Assembly: GCA_014084085.1 (NCBI GenBank)
Contig: NPFB01000070.1
Location: forward strand, 179,756-241,579
Length of the DNA stretch: 61,824 nucleotides
Source of the DNA: Hondaea fermentalgiana
Lineage: Eukaryota > Sar > Bigyra > Thraustochytrida > Thraustochytriidae
Direction of reading: 5' to 3'
In this document: in pieces, positions 10,465-21,800 of the stretch
How the letters are laid out: each line of letters starts with the position of its first letter
Numbering within the stretch: position 1 is the first letter of the stretch
The notes under the pieces: generated by a model
Told to the model about the DNA's origin: nothing
What the model saw: only the letters and a program-made list of their open reading frames with translations
Databases searched by the model: none
Position numbers and translations under genes: made by a program

Positions 10465-12240
10465 ATGTTGCCCAACAATGACGCCTCCAGCCAGGCCAAA
10501 CTTTCGAACACATTCACGACCGGCGCACCGGGATCCACTTCGTCCTCGGTGCCTGGAAGTGGCGCAACGGCGTCAGCCTCGGGCTCCCAGTTTATGTACG
10601 TCCCTCAAGGAATGCAGTTTTCCCAGCCCATGGGTGGCAATCTCTCAAACATGCAGCTCGTGAACAACCAGCAGCAACAGCAATCACAACAACAGCAGCA
10701 GCAATCACAACAACAGCAGCAGCAATCACAACAGCAGCAGCAGCAGCAGCTCTTTGATCAATACCAGTCTCAACAGCCGATGCAAAATCCGGTCTTCATG
10801 CAAGTTCCCGTCGGCGCTGGCTATGTCCAAAACGGCCAGTTCTTCCCCGCACAAACCGACTCAAACAGCTTATCCAACAATCAGGGCGTCTACTCCATGG
10901 TGCAGGTCCCCTATGGACAGGATGGCCAGCTGGCCCAGGGCGCAACCAACTCGCCCAATGTTCAATTCGCCATGCCAATGAACACCAACTCGAACGTAAA
11001 CATGCAGCTCTTCCAGCCCGACATGAATCAAAAGCAGAACGCAGGACCTATTTATGTGCAGCACGGTCAATACCAACCACAGTTCGGTGCCCCACTCGAA
11101 AACGGCGGCAAGCAGGCCGGCGCGAACAGCGGCAAAAAGAAATCAAAGCAGCAGCAGCAGCAGCAGCAACACCAACACCAACACCAACAAATGAGTGCCG
11201 AAGCGCAAAGCGCTCTGCCCGTACAGGGCACCATGCACGACCCTCTCAGGCATCGTCACATCGAGTCCAAATACAATGGTGTCTATTGGCATCGCCGGAC
11301 GCGCTCGTGGACATCCAAGATATGGAATAGACCCATTGGCCGCAGTGAGCATCTTGGCACCTTCAGTTCGGAGCTACGGGCGGCTCTGAGCTACGACATC
11401 AAAGCAGTCAAGTACTATGGTCATGGATTCGATAGTCTAAATATTCCCGATGAGCGCGATCGTGCGCGGCTACTGTGGGCGCTAACGCAACCTCGTATTC
11501 GTGACTCGGCTCGCCTCACCTATCTGCTCAATAATCCTGACGCAGCCATCAAGATGCTTTCGGTGCGCAACAATCGCCGCAGAGGTCAGACGAGCAATGC
11601 CTCCACCACGACTAACAACAAGCGGTCCCGCAAAAACGAAACTCCCAGCAAAAGTGGATCAACGAACAGCGGAAGCTCTTCGAACGGTAGTTCCAATGAC
11701 CTTGGCACTCCTTCAGGCTCTGGATCAGGATCCGGCTCTGGCTCTGGCCCCGGATCCAGGTCAAGATCCAGGTCCAGGTCAGGGTCCGGATCTGGGTCTG
11801 GATCCGGGTCCGGGTCCGGATCCGGGTCCGGGTCCGGAGCAACCTCTTCGTCTGCAACAAACTCAGCTCCGGTCACCCTCGTTGGTAGTGCTCACATTGC
11901 TGACGGCGAAAATCAACTGCGGGAAGCTGACGCAGGCAAAGACGCTGCAGAAAATGCCGCGAGCTCGGGCAGCGCTAGCGGCTCATCCTCTGGCTCATTT
12001 GGCAAGCGCTCTGCGTCCACCTCGAGCTCCCGCCAGAAAAAAAGACGCAAGTCCGGACCTAGAGGCAAAGATTCTGTAAAGACTGCGGAGCGTAATGATG
12101 CTAGAAGCAACGATGCGGACGATGACACGGCAACGTCTTCCACTCTTGTTCGAGCTATTTCCTCAAACGCTGCCTATGCGAATATGGGTTCCAAGTCTCG
12201 CGAGAAGACGGTCACCAGTGCACGTCCACCTCATGCTTAA
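10465..12240 (+). CDS. AP2/ERF-domain putative transcription factor, Gln-rich
   Basis: A 591-residue single-exon protein. The ATG at 10465 (MLPNNDASS) is the first in frame, in an ACAATG context; upstream sequence in the same frame lacks ATG. A Gln-rich N-terminus holds a polyQ block at about residues 70-97 and a second Gln/His block at about 230-245. One AP2-like DNA-binding domain spans about 268-330, with the signatures SKYNGVYWHRRTRSW, LGTFSSELRAALSYD and a closing FDSLNIP. A long Gly-Ser repeat lies at about 415-460, and basic segments such as KKRRK near the C-terminus may be nuclear localisation signals. AP2 domains occur in plants, apicomplexans and stramenopiles. The role is probably nuclear transcriptional control; the target genes are unknown. 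Confidence 0.82.
   Translation: MLPNNDASSQAKLSNTFTTGAPGSTSSSVPGSGATASASGSQFMYVPQGMQFSQPMGGNLSNMQLVNNQQQQQSQQQQQQSQQQQQQSQQQQQQQLFDQYQSQQPMQNPVFMQVPVGAGYVQNGQFFPAQTDSNSLSNNQGVYSMVQVPYGQDGQLAQGATNSPNVQFAMPMNTNSNVNMQLFQPDMNQKQNAGPIYVQHGQYQPQFGAPLENGGKQAGANSGKKKSKQQQQQQQHQHQHQQMSAEAQSALPVQGTMHDPLRHRHIESKYNGVYWHRRTRSWTSKIWNRPIGRSEHLGTFSSELRAALSYDIKAVKYYGHGFDSLNIPDERDRARLLWALTQPRIRDSARLTYLLNNPDAAIKMLSVRNNRRRGQTSNASTTTNNKRSRKNETPSKSGSTNSGSSSNGSSNDLGTPSGSGSGSGSGSGPGSRSRSRSRSGSGSGSGSGSGSGSGSGSGATSSSATNSAPVTLVGSAHIADGENQLREADAGKDAAENAASSGSASGSSSGSFGKRSASTSSSRQKKRRKSGPRGKDSVKTAERNDARSNDADDDTATSSTLVRAISSNAAYANMGSKSREKTVTSARPPHA
10660..10752 (+). repeat. CAG/CAA repeat encoding polyglutamine
   Basis: Imperfect CAG/CAA triplets inside the AP2-domain gene, in the pattern Q5-7 interrupted by Ser. 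A second CAG run, at about 11149-11168, leads into a Gln-His alternation. Confidence 0.85.
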
Positions 12241-12829
12241 CGACAGCCTCTCTGCACCCCCCTTTTACTCACTTTGAAACTGTTTACCTTGAATCATCTC
12301 CAAACCTTTCCTGTTCGCTTTCTTCTCTTTCTCTTATTTCTCGTTCAGCACATGCGCCAACACCGTGTCGTCGCTCACGTCTGGGCATTATTTAGCCCAC
12401 AATGATTTTATTCTTGTTTGCAATTCTTCATGGAGTAGGCCTATTGCAGCATCGGCCTTTAAAGCTACTTGACGCTACATATTTTGTTGACAAGGCCAAA
12501 GCTTACGATCGATCGATCGATCGATCGATCGTTGGTGGAGATCTTTCCATGTCTGGCACTCTGTCATCACGATCGATCACGATAAAATAGGCCTTGGCCT
12601 ACTTTCAAAAAAAAATCATCAGCTGAGGATCGAAGAAAGACAGGCCTAAATTGTTTTAGAGATCAAACGCTCGCTTACTTGCAAAGCCTGCGGGCACGCT
12701 TGCTCGCCTGCACGGCCTCAACCGCGCAAGGCAACAAAGGCATCGTCGCCTTGGTCTCACGCCTTCGTCTCACGTGAGCGAGCGAGTGAGGAAGCAAGCA
12801 GGCAAGCAAGCAAGCAAGCAGAAAGCAAC
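12241..12829. other. Intergenic region between AP2-domain and Beclin genes
   Basis: Non-coding. It contains TAGGCCTA at 12436-12443, a perfect GATC tandem run at 12507-12531, TAGGCCT at 12588, AGGCCTA at 12642 and a GCAA repeat at about 12790-12820 just before the Beclin start codon. The 3' part is the likely Beclin promoter and 5' UTR. Confidence 0.5.
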
Positions 12830-13909
12830 ATGGCTGCCACCGCCCAGGAGGTCGAGGCGCACAAGGTGCTCGTCGATATTCTAGACAGCTTTGCGGCTGC
12901 CAACGGTCACGTCGACGTAGAAGAAGTCCAACGACAGCTGGACGCCAGCCTCGAAGCCGCACAAGAACGTCTTCCTCTTCAAAAGGATTTTCTTCGCACG
13001 GCCCAAAACGCCAGCAACGCAGCCAGTTCGAACGACATCACTACAAGCAGCAGCAAAAGCGATAATGACGCGGACGATACCCACCAAGAAACTCGCGAAA
13101 CAGATAATAAAATGGACGAACTCGAAAAAGTCGATGAGGCCTCACTTCGACGCGACATCAAGAGTCTAGAACAAGAATTTGCGGCCCTCGCACAGAACCT
13201 CGATCAAGTCAAGGCACTCGAAGCCGAAACGCGGGAACTCCAAGATGCAAGCTGGCGGAGACACGCTCTTGCGCAGTCCGCTGCACAGCAATCAGCCGAA
13301 TCGCTCGAATCGCTCCAAACACGCATCGACACGGCGCACGGCCGCAGACTCGCCCTTATGCAAACACATGTTCTCAACGATGCCTTTTGTATTTGGTACG
13401 ACGATGACTTTGGCGTCATTAATGGTCTACGTCTCGGACGACTCCCATCTGTACCCGTTGAGTGGTCTGAGATTAATGCGGCTTGGGGCCAGGCTGCCCT
13501 TTTGCTGGCCACGCTCGCCACGGAAGTCAATTTTTCCTTTAGCAAATATCGTGTCGTGCCAATGGGCTCTGCTAGCAAGCTCGCCAAGGTCGGCAACGAG
13601 CGCACGAGCTACGAGCTCTTCCACACCAGCAACTATACTTTTTTCAAAAGCTCTTTTGAAAATGCCATGATCTGCATCCTTTACTGCGTCCGTGAGCTCG
13701 GCGAGCATGCCGAAAAGACAGATCGTACCATGTGCCTGCCTTACGCAATCGATGGCGACAAGGTCGGGGGGCTTTCTGTACGCATTGGTGGATCCGATGA
13801 AGTCTGGACTCGGGCACTGAAAAATTTTCTCGCCGATCTCAAATGGCTTCTCGCCTGGAGCTCGAAGCGGATTCGCGCTCCGCTCACCCGCCAGATCTCG
13901 AATTCGTAA
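12830..13909 (+). CDS. ATG6: Beclin-1/ATG6/VPS30 homologue
   Basis: A 359-residue single-exon protein. Family knowledge: Beclin-1 is the regulatory subunit of the class III PI3-kinase (VPS34) complex that starts autophagosome formation and acts in endosomal sorting. A coiled coil rich in Glu, Gln and Leu spans about residues 90-180. The evolutionarily conserved domain follows from about 185 and contains LNDAFCIWYDDDFGVINGLR, LGRLPSVPVEW, INAAWGQAALLL, YRVVPMGS and, near the end, DLKWLLAW, which is the family signature. Human Beclin-1 is about 450 residues, so the N-terminal region is short and I see no clear BH3 segment. The start is the ATG at 12830 after GCAAC. Assignment is firm from the C-terminal domain. 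Confidence 0.93.
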   Translation: MAATAQEVEAHKVLVDILDSFAAANGHVDVEEVQRQLDASLEAAQERLPLQKDFLRTAQNASNAASSNDITTSSSKSDNDADDTHQETRETDNKMDELEKVDEASLRRDIKSLEQEFAALAQNLDQVKALEAETRELQDASWRRHALAQSAAQQSAESLESLQTRIDTAHGRRLALMQTHVLNDAFCIWYDDDFGVINGLRLGRLPSVPVEWSEINAAWGQAALLLATLATEVNFSFSKYRVVPMGSASKLAKVGNERTSYELFHTSNYTFFKSSFENAMICILYCVRELGEHAEKTDRTMCLPYAIDGDKVGGLSVRIGGSDEVWTRALKNFLADLKWLLAWSSKRIRAPLTRQISNS

Positions 13910-14405
13910 GGAGAGACAGAAAAAAAGGGGAGGGGGGGGGGGGGGGGCCTCAAAGCTCAACACCGCATGCATTGTCACCGCAAAGCATGCACAGTTTCAA
14001 CAAAGGGCCAAACGGATCGCCTAATTTGTACGTGTATGCTTTTCTCCTCCAATATACGGCGATCAAGGTTGGAAGACAACATTGATCGGCCGGGTGTACG
14101 AGTGTGCAGCGGATCACATGTTCAAACTACAGACGCGATTGGGCACCGATCCTACTTCTTCTCCATTGTAATTATATATATTTTTTGGCTGGTTCGAAGA
14201 CAGACAAAACATTGATGGACTTTTACATAAATTGACACACACACATACATAAAAAAAAATAGCCCGAATCAAGCCACCTAAAGCCAAAGGAGGAAGAGAG
14301 AGGGTGAGACAAAGAGGAAGAAATGGAGACAGGGGCGTCCCCGGGTAAAAGTAAGACGCAGAAAGGGCATTCTCCAGCAGAAAGGAAGAGGGTGAAATAG
14401 CGTCT
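13910..14405. other. Convergent intergenic region
   Basis: About 500 bases between the Beclin stop and the metalloprotease stop. It includes a poly-G run near 13930-13947 and an AT-rich patch around 14170-14260. No gene is seen; it probably holds both 3' UTRs. Confidence 0.5.
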
Positions 14406-17009
14406 TCAAAGATCCGTAGCAGCACGAATACGTGAGCCTTCCGTTTGGACATTCGGCGTGTCCACGGCCTCGATGTGCTTGTCCACATAAAGTGAACCGG
14501 CGCCCTCGTGGTAATAGGCCTGAACAAAGTCGGCATTAGCGTTTTTCCAGCGCTTGGGATGGCGAATGTTGCGCCGCAGCCAAAAGACCACCATGGCCAA
14601 GAGTGCCAATGCAACGACTGCGCCAAAACTCGCCAGCGCTACGATGACCAAATTTATATCGCTGGTCGCGTCGTCGTCTGGACTTTGCACCGGAGCGAGA
14701 TTTTGCGGCGCCGCAGACTGCACCAACAAAGAGAGAACCTGTGGCGGCGCAGCGCCCATGTATCCAAGCACCGGGTCTGCGGAAGTGCGGATGGCTTGCT
14801 GCACGCGCAGCCCATCCTCGGCGGAGATATAGGCCATCTTGATGTTCACGTCAATGTTGTCTCCGTACATTGTAACGAGGTCTTCACCGAGGTTTTCCGC
14901 AAAAACAACGAGTCCGCCTGCGCCCGTCTCAGCCAATACTGCGGCCTTGACGTCAAATGTGCAATCTCCACGGCCCACGAGCACGATATCGGTCGATTGG
15001 AACTGCACAGCGCTACCAGTCAAGGACTCACACGCCGTCCCGTTGAGCTCGCGCCATGTCATTTCCTCAGGATTGCCGTATCCGCTCAGCTGCTTACCAA
15101 TGCGCGACCCAGTGTAGTTGAGCGGCTCGTCCCCGAAAACGAGAGCTGCCGGCGCTGGCCGACAGGAATCTGCGCTTCCGTCGTCCAGCGTTGGGCAGAA
15201 ACCTCCCATGCAGTAGTAGCCTCGAGAGATGTTGGTACCAAGCCGTTCCACGGCATATGGCGTGGTCTCCTCGCATACTGTATTGGACGGGCCGAATTTG
15301 TCGCTGGGGCAGGCGTCGAGATCCATGATAAGGGTCAGCTCCTCGCACAGCTCCTCGCGTCGGTATCTCTCATTGAATTGGATGCGCCCATTGTACTCGG
15401 GCAAGTCATAATCCATAAGACCGCCCGTTTGACCTTGGCCATCTTCGAAACTGTGCGACATGCCAAAGTTGTGCCCGAGCTCGTGAGCAAAGGTCCGCCA
15501 CGTGTGCGAGTGCATTGACGTCACTGCCACATTGATCCCAAGCGAATTGCAAATCGTGCCTCGCCGTGGCTGGCCCTCGTCCGGGGTCAACGCCCATGCC
15601 ACGCCCACGACGCCAGGCGCCTCGTAGCACGCTGTGAGCAGGTGCCAGTGCGGCTGGCTGGACAAACCGTTCGAGGTGAGGGTGCCATCATCGAAATGCG
15701 AAGTCTGCGCCGACCTGCTGCTGGCAGCCGACGCCGAAGTCTCGAGCGCGAAACTAAAGGCCGTCATAGCCTCCAGCGGCTGCAAGATTCCGCACAACAG
15801 GTCAGCCACTGCACACGTCCCGCTCCCGTCATCTGTCAATGAGCATTTGCAGTTCGAGTCGTAGGCGCAAAAAGTGCCCAGCTCCCCCCCCGGAGAGGCT
15901 TCCAAATAGGTCATGTACGAGCTATTCGCAGCGTCGCTCTCGAGCGGTTCTGTGACGAGCAGGATCTGCGCCACCTCCACCTGAATATGGACCTGATGAT
16001 GGTAAATCATGTTCGTCGAGGCTACGATCGCCTCGACAGCCCGCAAGGTGAGCTCTTCCGACTTGTTGAAAGCAATGACAAACCCGGCGTCGACGACAAT
16101 GCCAATCTTCATAAACTGAATTTCGTCTTCCCCGGGGTAACATCCCGACCAGAATTTGGGCGGATTTGCGTACAGCTCCTGCGTCTCGGCAAGCGCACGC
16201 GGGCCGCTCGCGTCCCTGTCTTGCTGCTTCTTTGCGGTTCTCTCCGTGGAAGTCATGCTTGTGCCGCTCGCGCTTGCTGCGACAACATGCTTGTCATCAA
16301 GTTCCATGGGGTGCGCATGCGAGGAGAGCGGGACGTGGAGCGAGGGGTCCCGGTTCACCTGCTTGATGGCCTCAACGCCCTCCGCGTCGAGGCGCAGAGC
16401 CCCGCACGCGTGCGCCGATCCATCGGCCATGCCCCTGCGGGACAAAACGTGTTCATCCCAGGCCATGGAGCCCAAGATGCGCCGGTGCGTGGCGTTCAGC
16501 GAATTGGCAGCCATGCCAAAGGGCTGCACGAGCAGGTACTCTTGCAGGCCATGGTGGGCGCGGACTGCGTGCACCACGCCTTGCGCCAGCTCCGTGGCCA
16601 CCACCCAGCCGTCTGGCAGCACGCGCGAGAAGCTCGCCGTCACGGGCGTCGCGCCCGGGGAGGTCTGCTCCACGCCAACCGCGGTGCTGCGGAAGACCTC
16701 CGTGCTGGCCAGGCCGCCGTTGTTCGCCCGGAGCTCCTCGTACACGTGCTCCTCGCCGTACTCGTCCACGAAGCGCAAGACGGCGCTCAAGGCGTCGCGG
16801 CTCACCTCCAGGCGCACATCCTCCGCCCGCGCGAAGTCCCCGTCGTCAGCCTGCGCAGCCGCCGCCGCCGCCGCCGCGCCGCCGCCGCCAGCGCGTGCAG
16901 CAGCAGCCTTGGTCGTCCTGATGTGGCGCGCGCCGGCCAGCTGCGGCAGCGCGGCCAGCAGCGCGGCCAGCGCCAGCAGCGCCAGCAGCGCGGCTCCGGG
17001 CCGCCGCAT
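14406..17009 (-). CDS. Membrane-anchored zinc metalloprotease (ADAM/reprolysin-like) with PA domain
   Basis: An 867-residue protein in one exon. The N-terminus is a clear signal peptide (MRRPGAALLALLALAALLA...). A propeptide-like region with an Ala/Gly-rich stretch follows. A catalytic domain carries HELGHNFGMSH at about residues 508-518, matching the HExxHxxGxxH zinc motif of metzincins, with a likely Met-turn GLMDY shortly after. A PA (protease-associated) domain lies at about 660-770 (IVLVGRGDCTFDVKA, GGLVVFAEN). A single transmembrane helix sits at about 783-812 and is followed by a tail of about 55 residues. Expected to be a type I membrane ectoenzyme processing proteins at the surface or in the secretory pathway. 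No disintegrin or thrombospondin module is evident. Substrate unknown. Confidence 0.85.
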   Translation of the reverse strand: MRRPGAALLALLALAALLAALPQLAGARHIRTTKAAAARAGGGGAAAAAAAAQADDGDFARAEDVRLEVSRDALSAVLRFVDEYGEEHVYEELRANNGGLASTEVFRSTAVGVEQTSPGATPVTASFSRVLPDGWVVATELAQGVVHAVRAHHGLQEYLLVQPFGMAANSLNATHRRILGSMAWDEHVLSRRGMADGSAHACGALRLDAEGVEAIKQVNRDPSLHVPLSSHAHPMELDDKHVVAASASGTSMTSTERTAKKQQDRDASGPRALAETQELYANPPKFWSGCYPGEDEIQFMKIGIVVDAGFVIAFNKSEELTLRAVEAIVASTNMIYHHQVHIQVEVAQILLVTEPLESDAANSSYMTYLEASPGGELGTFCAYDSNCKCSLTDDGSGTCAVADLLCGILQPLEAMTAFSFALETSASAASSRSAQTSHFDDGTLTSNGLSSQPHWHLLTACYEAPGVVGVAWALTPDEGQPRRGTICNSLGINVAVTSMHSHTWRTFAHELGHNFGMSHSFEDGQGQTGGLMDYDLPEYNGRIQFNERYRREELCEELTLIMDLDACPSDKFGPSNTVCEETTPYAVERLGTNISRGYYCMGGFCPTLDDGSADSCRPAPAALVFGDEPLNYTGSRIGKQLSGYGNPEEMTWRELNGTACESLTGSAVQFQSTDIVLVGRGDCTFDVKAAVLAETGAGGLVVFAENLGEDLVTMYGDNIDVNIKMAYISAEDGLRVQQAIRTSADPVLGYMGAAPPQVLSLLVQSAAPQNLAPVQSPDDDATSDINLVIVALASFGAVVALALLAMVVFWLRRNIRHPKRWKNANADFVQAYYHEGAGSLYVDKHIEAVDTPNVQTEGSRIRAATDL

Positions 17010-18894
17010 GCTCCTCGCCCGGTCGTCGCCTCGCCTCGCCCGCCTCGCCCCACGTCGCCGCGGTCTGCCGCGTTCGCCCTCTGCTCTGCTCTGCCTGCGC
17101 TGCCTGGCCCGGCGGTCTCGGCGGGGGCCGGCACGTGCTGGGCTGGGAGTGACAGGGGCTAGGTGGCTTCTAGCTAGCTAGCTCAAGCCGCAGCAGTGGC
17201 AGAGGCAGGGCTGGCACGGCACGCCGAACTGACTGTGAACTACCCGACACTTTGGCTATACTGCCATCCATACCTACTAGAACTGCTTGGCCTGCCTGGG
17301 CTGGCCATGGCTGCGCTGTCACACATCACGCGCGCACGCTAGCACGCACGCACGCACACAACGCACACAACGCACACAACGCAAACGACCCGCTGGCCGA
17401 CCCGACCCGACCCGAAGCAAACAAACACAAGACCGGGACAGCAAACGCAACGCAACGCAAAGCAACGATGCATTCATCCTTCACCCGCGTTGTGTGTGTC
17501 TGCCATCATGGCAAGTGCAGTGTAGGCCTAGTGCTTCCGCCCCGTCGTAATGAAAAGGGAGTCCCATTGGGGCCAAATGGGGCCGGGAAGAACTTGATTC
17601 ATATATGGCAGAGCCTGCCTGGACCCGGAGAGACGTGCAGACCCGACGAGGAGACGCGCTCTACTGTCGCGAAGACATGCCTGCCACGGCGGCCGGACCC
17701 ACGCTCCTCGCGCTCGCGAGCTCAAGGGGGGGGGGGGGAAGGGGGGTCGGAGTCCTTGCCCGCCTGGTTACTCTCAGTCGCCCTTCCTTCCTTCCTCGCT
17801 CTGCACGTGGAAGCTAGGCCAGGCACCCCCGCGGCGTGAAGTACATGCGCTGCTGCTGGCAGTTGCACGGAATGCGGAGCCGCGGTGCAGCCGAAAAGGG
17901 TGCTCTCGGAATGGTATAGACTGAGTTCATCACAGAGGTCGACCGAGTGAAGTATAACGCAAGCATGGCTTTGTGCTTGCGTGCGTGGGTGCGTGCGTGA
18001 CCGAGATATGTTTACTACGTGAACCGGCGGAGGGTGCAAGATACGGATATCCTCAGAGATGAAGTGAGATGCGTTCCACGACATGAACGAGAAGGCGATT
18101 ACGAGATTGTCATCGTGCTTGCGCCGCGCGACAGAACAAACAGATAATGTGCTTGCGCTTTTATTACGACCGGCTCTGATACATGAGCTCAAATGCATCG
18201 TGCTTTCATTAAGATCTGCTGTGATCAAAAAGTCTTGATCTCACTCATCGTTCTTACATTCCTAAGAAAATGACAATCAGTAAAGCAATTCTACGATTTC
18301 CTTCGTAATACAAAAGGAGAGCTCTGTAACACAGACAACAAGGACCCTTCAAGCCGAAGGGACTATGGACGTGAGCTGTTGGCGGCGCATACCCTTGCGT
18401 TGTTGGCAGCGCAAGTTGCGTAGTAGGTCGCAAACTCGCAACTTACTATCTTAGAATCCATGCCAACTCCGGCTGGTGGGCTCAAGCCACCTTAGCTGGC
18501 TGGCACTTCAACTGAACACATTGTATACTACATCTGTCTTCCCAAGGCCTAAGCCGATGATTGCACAGCCTGAGAGTGAGAGCGCGCGTGGTCGGTTGGA
18601 TCTCGTGCATGTCCTTCGATCACCAAAGTTGAGTTGCGACTGCCTTCCTGTCGACTGTTGACTGACTGACAAGTGGATGACTGACAAGTGAACGACAGCG
18701 ACTGACAGAGCTAGCTGACAGTGACTGACTGACTGTTGACGACGCAACCATCAGAGCAGTAGCAGCCGAGAGCGACCAGCGCACTAACGACGCCGGCATA
18801 GCGCCTTTGGTTTGGGCGGAGCGGGCGCGCGAGTGAGCGGGTGCGAATCGGCTCGCGACCTCGGGGCGGGCGGGCGGGCGCGGGGGGAAGGGAG
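17010..18894. other. Divergent intergenic region, no gene recognised
   Basis: About 1.9 kb between the divergent metalloprotease and J-domain genes. It holds TAGGCCTA at 17523-17530, a poly-G run near 17726-17737, AGGCCTA at 18545 and a TGAC-type tandem tract at about 18657-18740. Short frames have no recognisable domain. It must include both promoters. Confidence 0.5.
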
Positions 18895-21800
18895 ATGAGC
18901 GGCAGGTCGACGGCAGACCGGCTGCGCGCGCTGGCGAGCGAAGTGGACGCAACGCAGCAACGGCAAAAGTCGCGCATCAGTGGGCTGGAAGGCCAACTCG
19001 CGCGGGCGACGAGGGCCAAGGATCAGCTCGTGGACGAAAAGGATGAGCTCGATTACGAACTGTTGATGGTGAAGCGCAAGCTCGCGACAGCAGAGGAGTC
19101 CGCTAAGGTAGACGCGGAAGGACATGCCGCGCAAGTCAGACGTCTGCAACGAGAAATTGCGGCGCTGCGGTTCGAACTGGCCGCCACGAAAAAAAGTGAG
19201 CGCAATCTTACCCGCAAGCTCGAGGATTCCGAGCGCATGGTGGCTCGCCTCGAAAACAAGGATGGCGACGAGGACGAAGCTGACGATCAGCCTAAACTGC
19301 ACGGAAGCGGTCTCTTCGCATGGGCCACAGATCCTGCGGACGAAGACCCTGCCGACGAGGATCTCATGCACGAAGATGAATTCATCAACGCCGCCAAGCG
19401 CGGCCTCTCTAGCGTCCTCCGCAGCGTACTAGAGCCGTCACCCAACGAATTTCGTGACGCAAACTTGCACAAAGTCCTGGACAAGGCCCTCATCGAGAGC
19501 GCGGCGCACGGGTCGAGCATGCTCGAATCCATCAAATTTCTACTCGGCCATGGCGCCCAGGTGAATGCGAGCAAACCGGTCACAGAGGGCGGGCGGACTG
19601 CCCTGCACACGGCTGCTGCCAAGGGTCACAAGGACGTTGTCATGCTCTTGCTCTCGCAGCCCGAAATCCGCATCGATTGTCTCGACGCGCAAGGGCGAAC
19701 GCCTCTGCACTTGGCTGCACGTCTCCGCAAGCCCGAAGCTGCGCGCGTTCTGCTGCGCAAAGGAGCAGACCCAGATCTCTTGACCGCAGACGGCCAAAGT
19801 GCTCTCGATTTGGCGCGGGGCAGCGCGGAGCAAGACAGCCAATGGTTTTCCTTGTCCTTCAAGCCCACCATGAGCATCACCCAGGTCTTTGAGAGCCCAT
19901 CTGTACAGTTTTGGAACGCTTCCGCGCTTGGGCTCCGCTATTACAAGACCGAGAATTGGGAGCGCTCTCACGAGTACTTTTCGCGCGCAGTAAAGCTTGC
20001 CGAGGGTGCGCCCCAGCTCGCGAACCCACGCGACCTCTCGCGCTTGTTTTACAATCGTGCCAAGGTTGGCCTTCGACTTGGCGAGGTGCTCCAGGCGCTC
20101 AATGACAGCTCTGCTGCTCTTGCGCGGGACGAGGACTACGTCAATGCGCTCGAGATCCGCGCCGAATGCCACACCAAGCTCTTTAACTTTGAGCGCGCTA
20201 CTGCCGACTACAACAAGCTCTTGGACAAAAAGTACGAGTTGCCAGATGGCATCGACTCAGACCGCTTGTCGGAGTGGCGCCAGAAGGCCTCCGAGACCTC
20301 AAAGCTCGTACGCGCCTCGCACTACGAGATTCTCGGGATCAACAAGCGCGCTTCGACTGCGCAAATCAAGCGCGCTTTCCGCGAGTGCTCGATTCGATGG
20401 CACCCGGACAAGCACAGCAAGTCCGAGGACGACATGCACCGTGCACGGATCCAGTTTCAGCGCATTAACGAGGCTCGCGAGGTCCTCTTGAATTCGAACC
20501 GTCGCATCATTTACGATAGCCAGCGGGCCCGGCCCAAAGGTTTTGGATCTTACTCCTTTGGTTACGATGACGATGAGGATGACGAGGACGACTATTACTT
20601 TCAAGATTCTGAGGACGACGATGACGACGACGACGACGGCGACGTCTATCAAGCTCGCAAGGCTGATGGATCTCTTTCAAAGAGTGCGCAGCAAAAGTTC
20701 CCCTGGTTTGACGAGGCCAGATGCAAATCACTTGCAGAGTCCAAAGCGTCTTTTCAGGCTCGCATGCTCGAACTTCAGCGCGAGCAAGCTGCGCGCGAAG
20801 AACAAATTCGCCTCGACGAAGCGGCCAAGGCGGCCGCTGACCGAGCCGCTACCATGGAAGCCCAGCGTAGCAAACTTCGAGCGGCAGAAGCAGACCAGGC
20901 GCAAAGCGACCCAACCAACGACACTCTCGATGAAGAAGCCGCCCCGGAGGCAACGCATCCGAACGAGCACAACAAGATGCAAAGCGAGGACTTGAAAGAC
21001 ATGGGCAAAGCGCCCCATGTCAAGCTTGCCGAGAGAGCATTGAGACCGGACACGATTCAAAGCTGGGTGGAAGATTTAGAAGGTTCGCTTAGGCACGAGG
21101 GTGCGAAAGGACCTAAGACCGGCATGACCTTTATAAGCGCGTTCACTAGCAGTGGTCCGACAAAGGGGCCTTACCGCCTGTTCTGGAAAATGTGGTGCCG
21201 TACATCCCAGAGTGCGTTCAAACAAACAGAGCAAAGCAAACTGGACAAGAACGTCTTCCGTTTTGCTGAACACTTGACCATAGACGATCTCGCCGATGAA
21301 CTGGTGCGGGACTGTACAGGCTTTGAGCAGGACTGGGAAAGCGCTCTCGATACTGTCTTGAGTTATGCGTCACATGGCACACCCTCCAAGGCTCAGCGCG
21401 ACGCGCTGATCGCAAAGGCCAAGGAGCAAGATCTCCAAAGGCGCGCCAACATTTCTACAACCGCAAATGTCGTGGGCTTTGAAACCGTCTTTCCAACTTC
21501 AATGGACAAGGTACTTGATCTGGACAGTCCTTTGCTCCAAGAGACGGATCTTGATCTCGACAAAAAGGTTTCGGACAATGTATCGTACAGCACACAGCCC
21601 TATGGGAGCATGAGCGTTGAGGAGGAACTTGTTGCGCGCGCCCTTCTTCGCCGTAGCGAAAAGTGGTATGAGGCTCCACTGTATCATGCAGTGGGGCCAG
21701 AGGTGCTTGTTCGATTTAATGTTGATCCATCCTACATTGACAAGGGCTATCTTCGCCACACGAAACTTCCGCTCTTCTCCCTCGATGATCTGTACGATGA

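Noticed and set aside
18841..18894. Earlier start for the J-domain protein
   Set aside because: The frame there opens with GTG and a Gly/Arg-rich stretch. The first ATG is at 18895.
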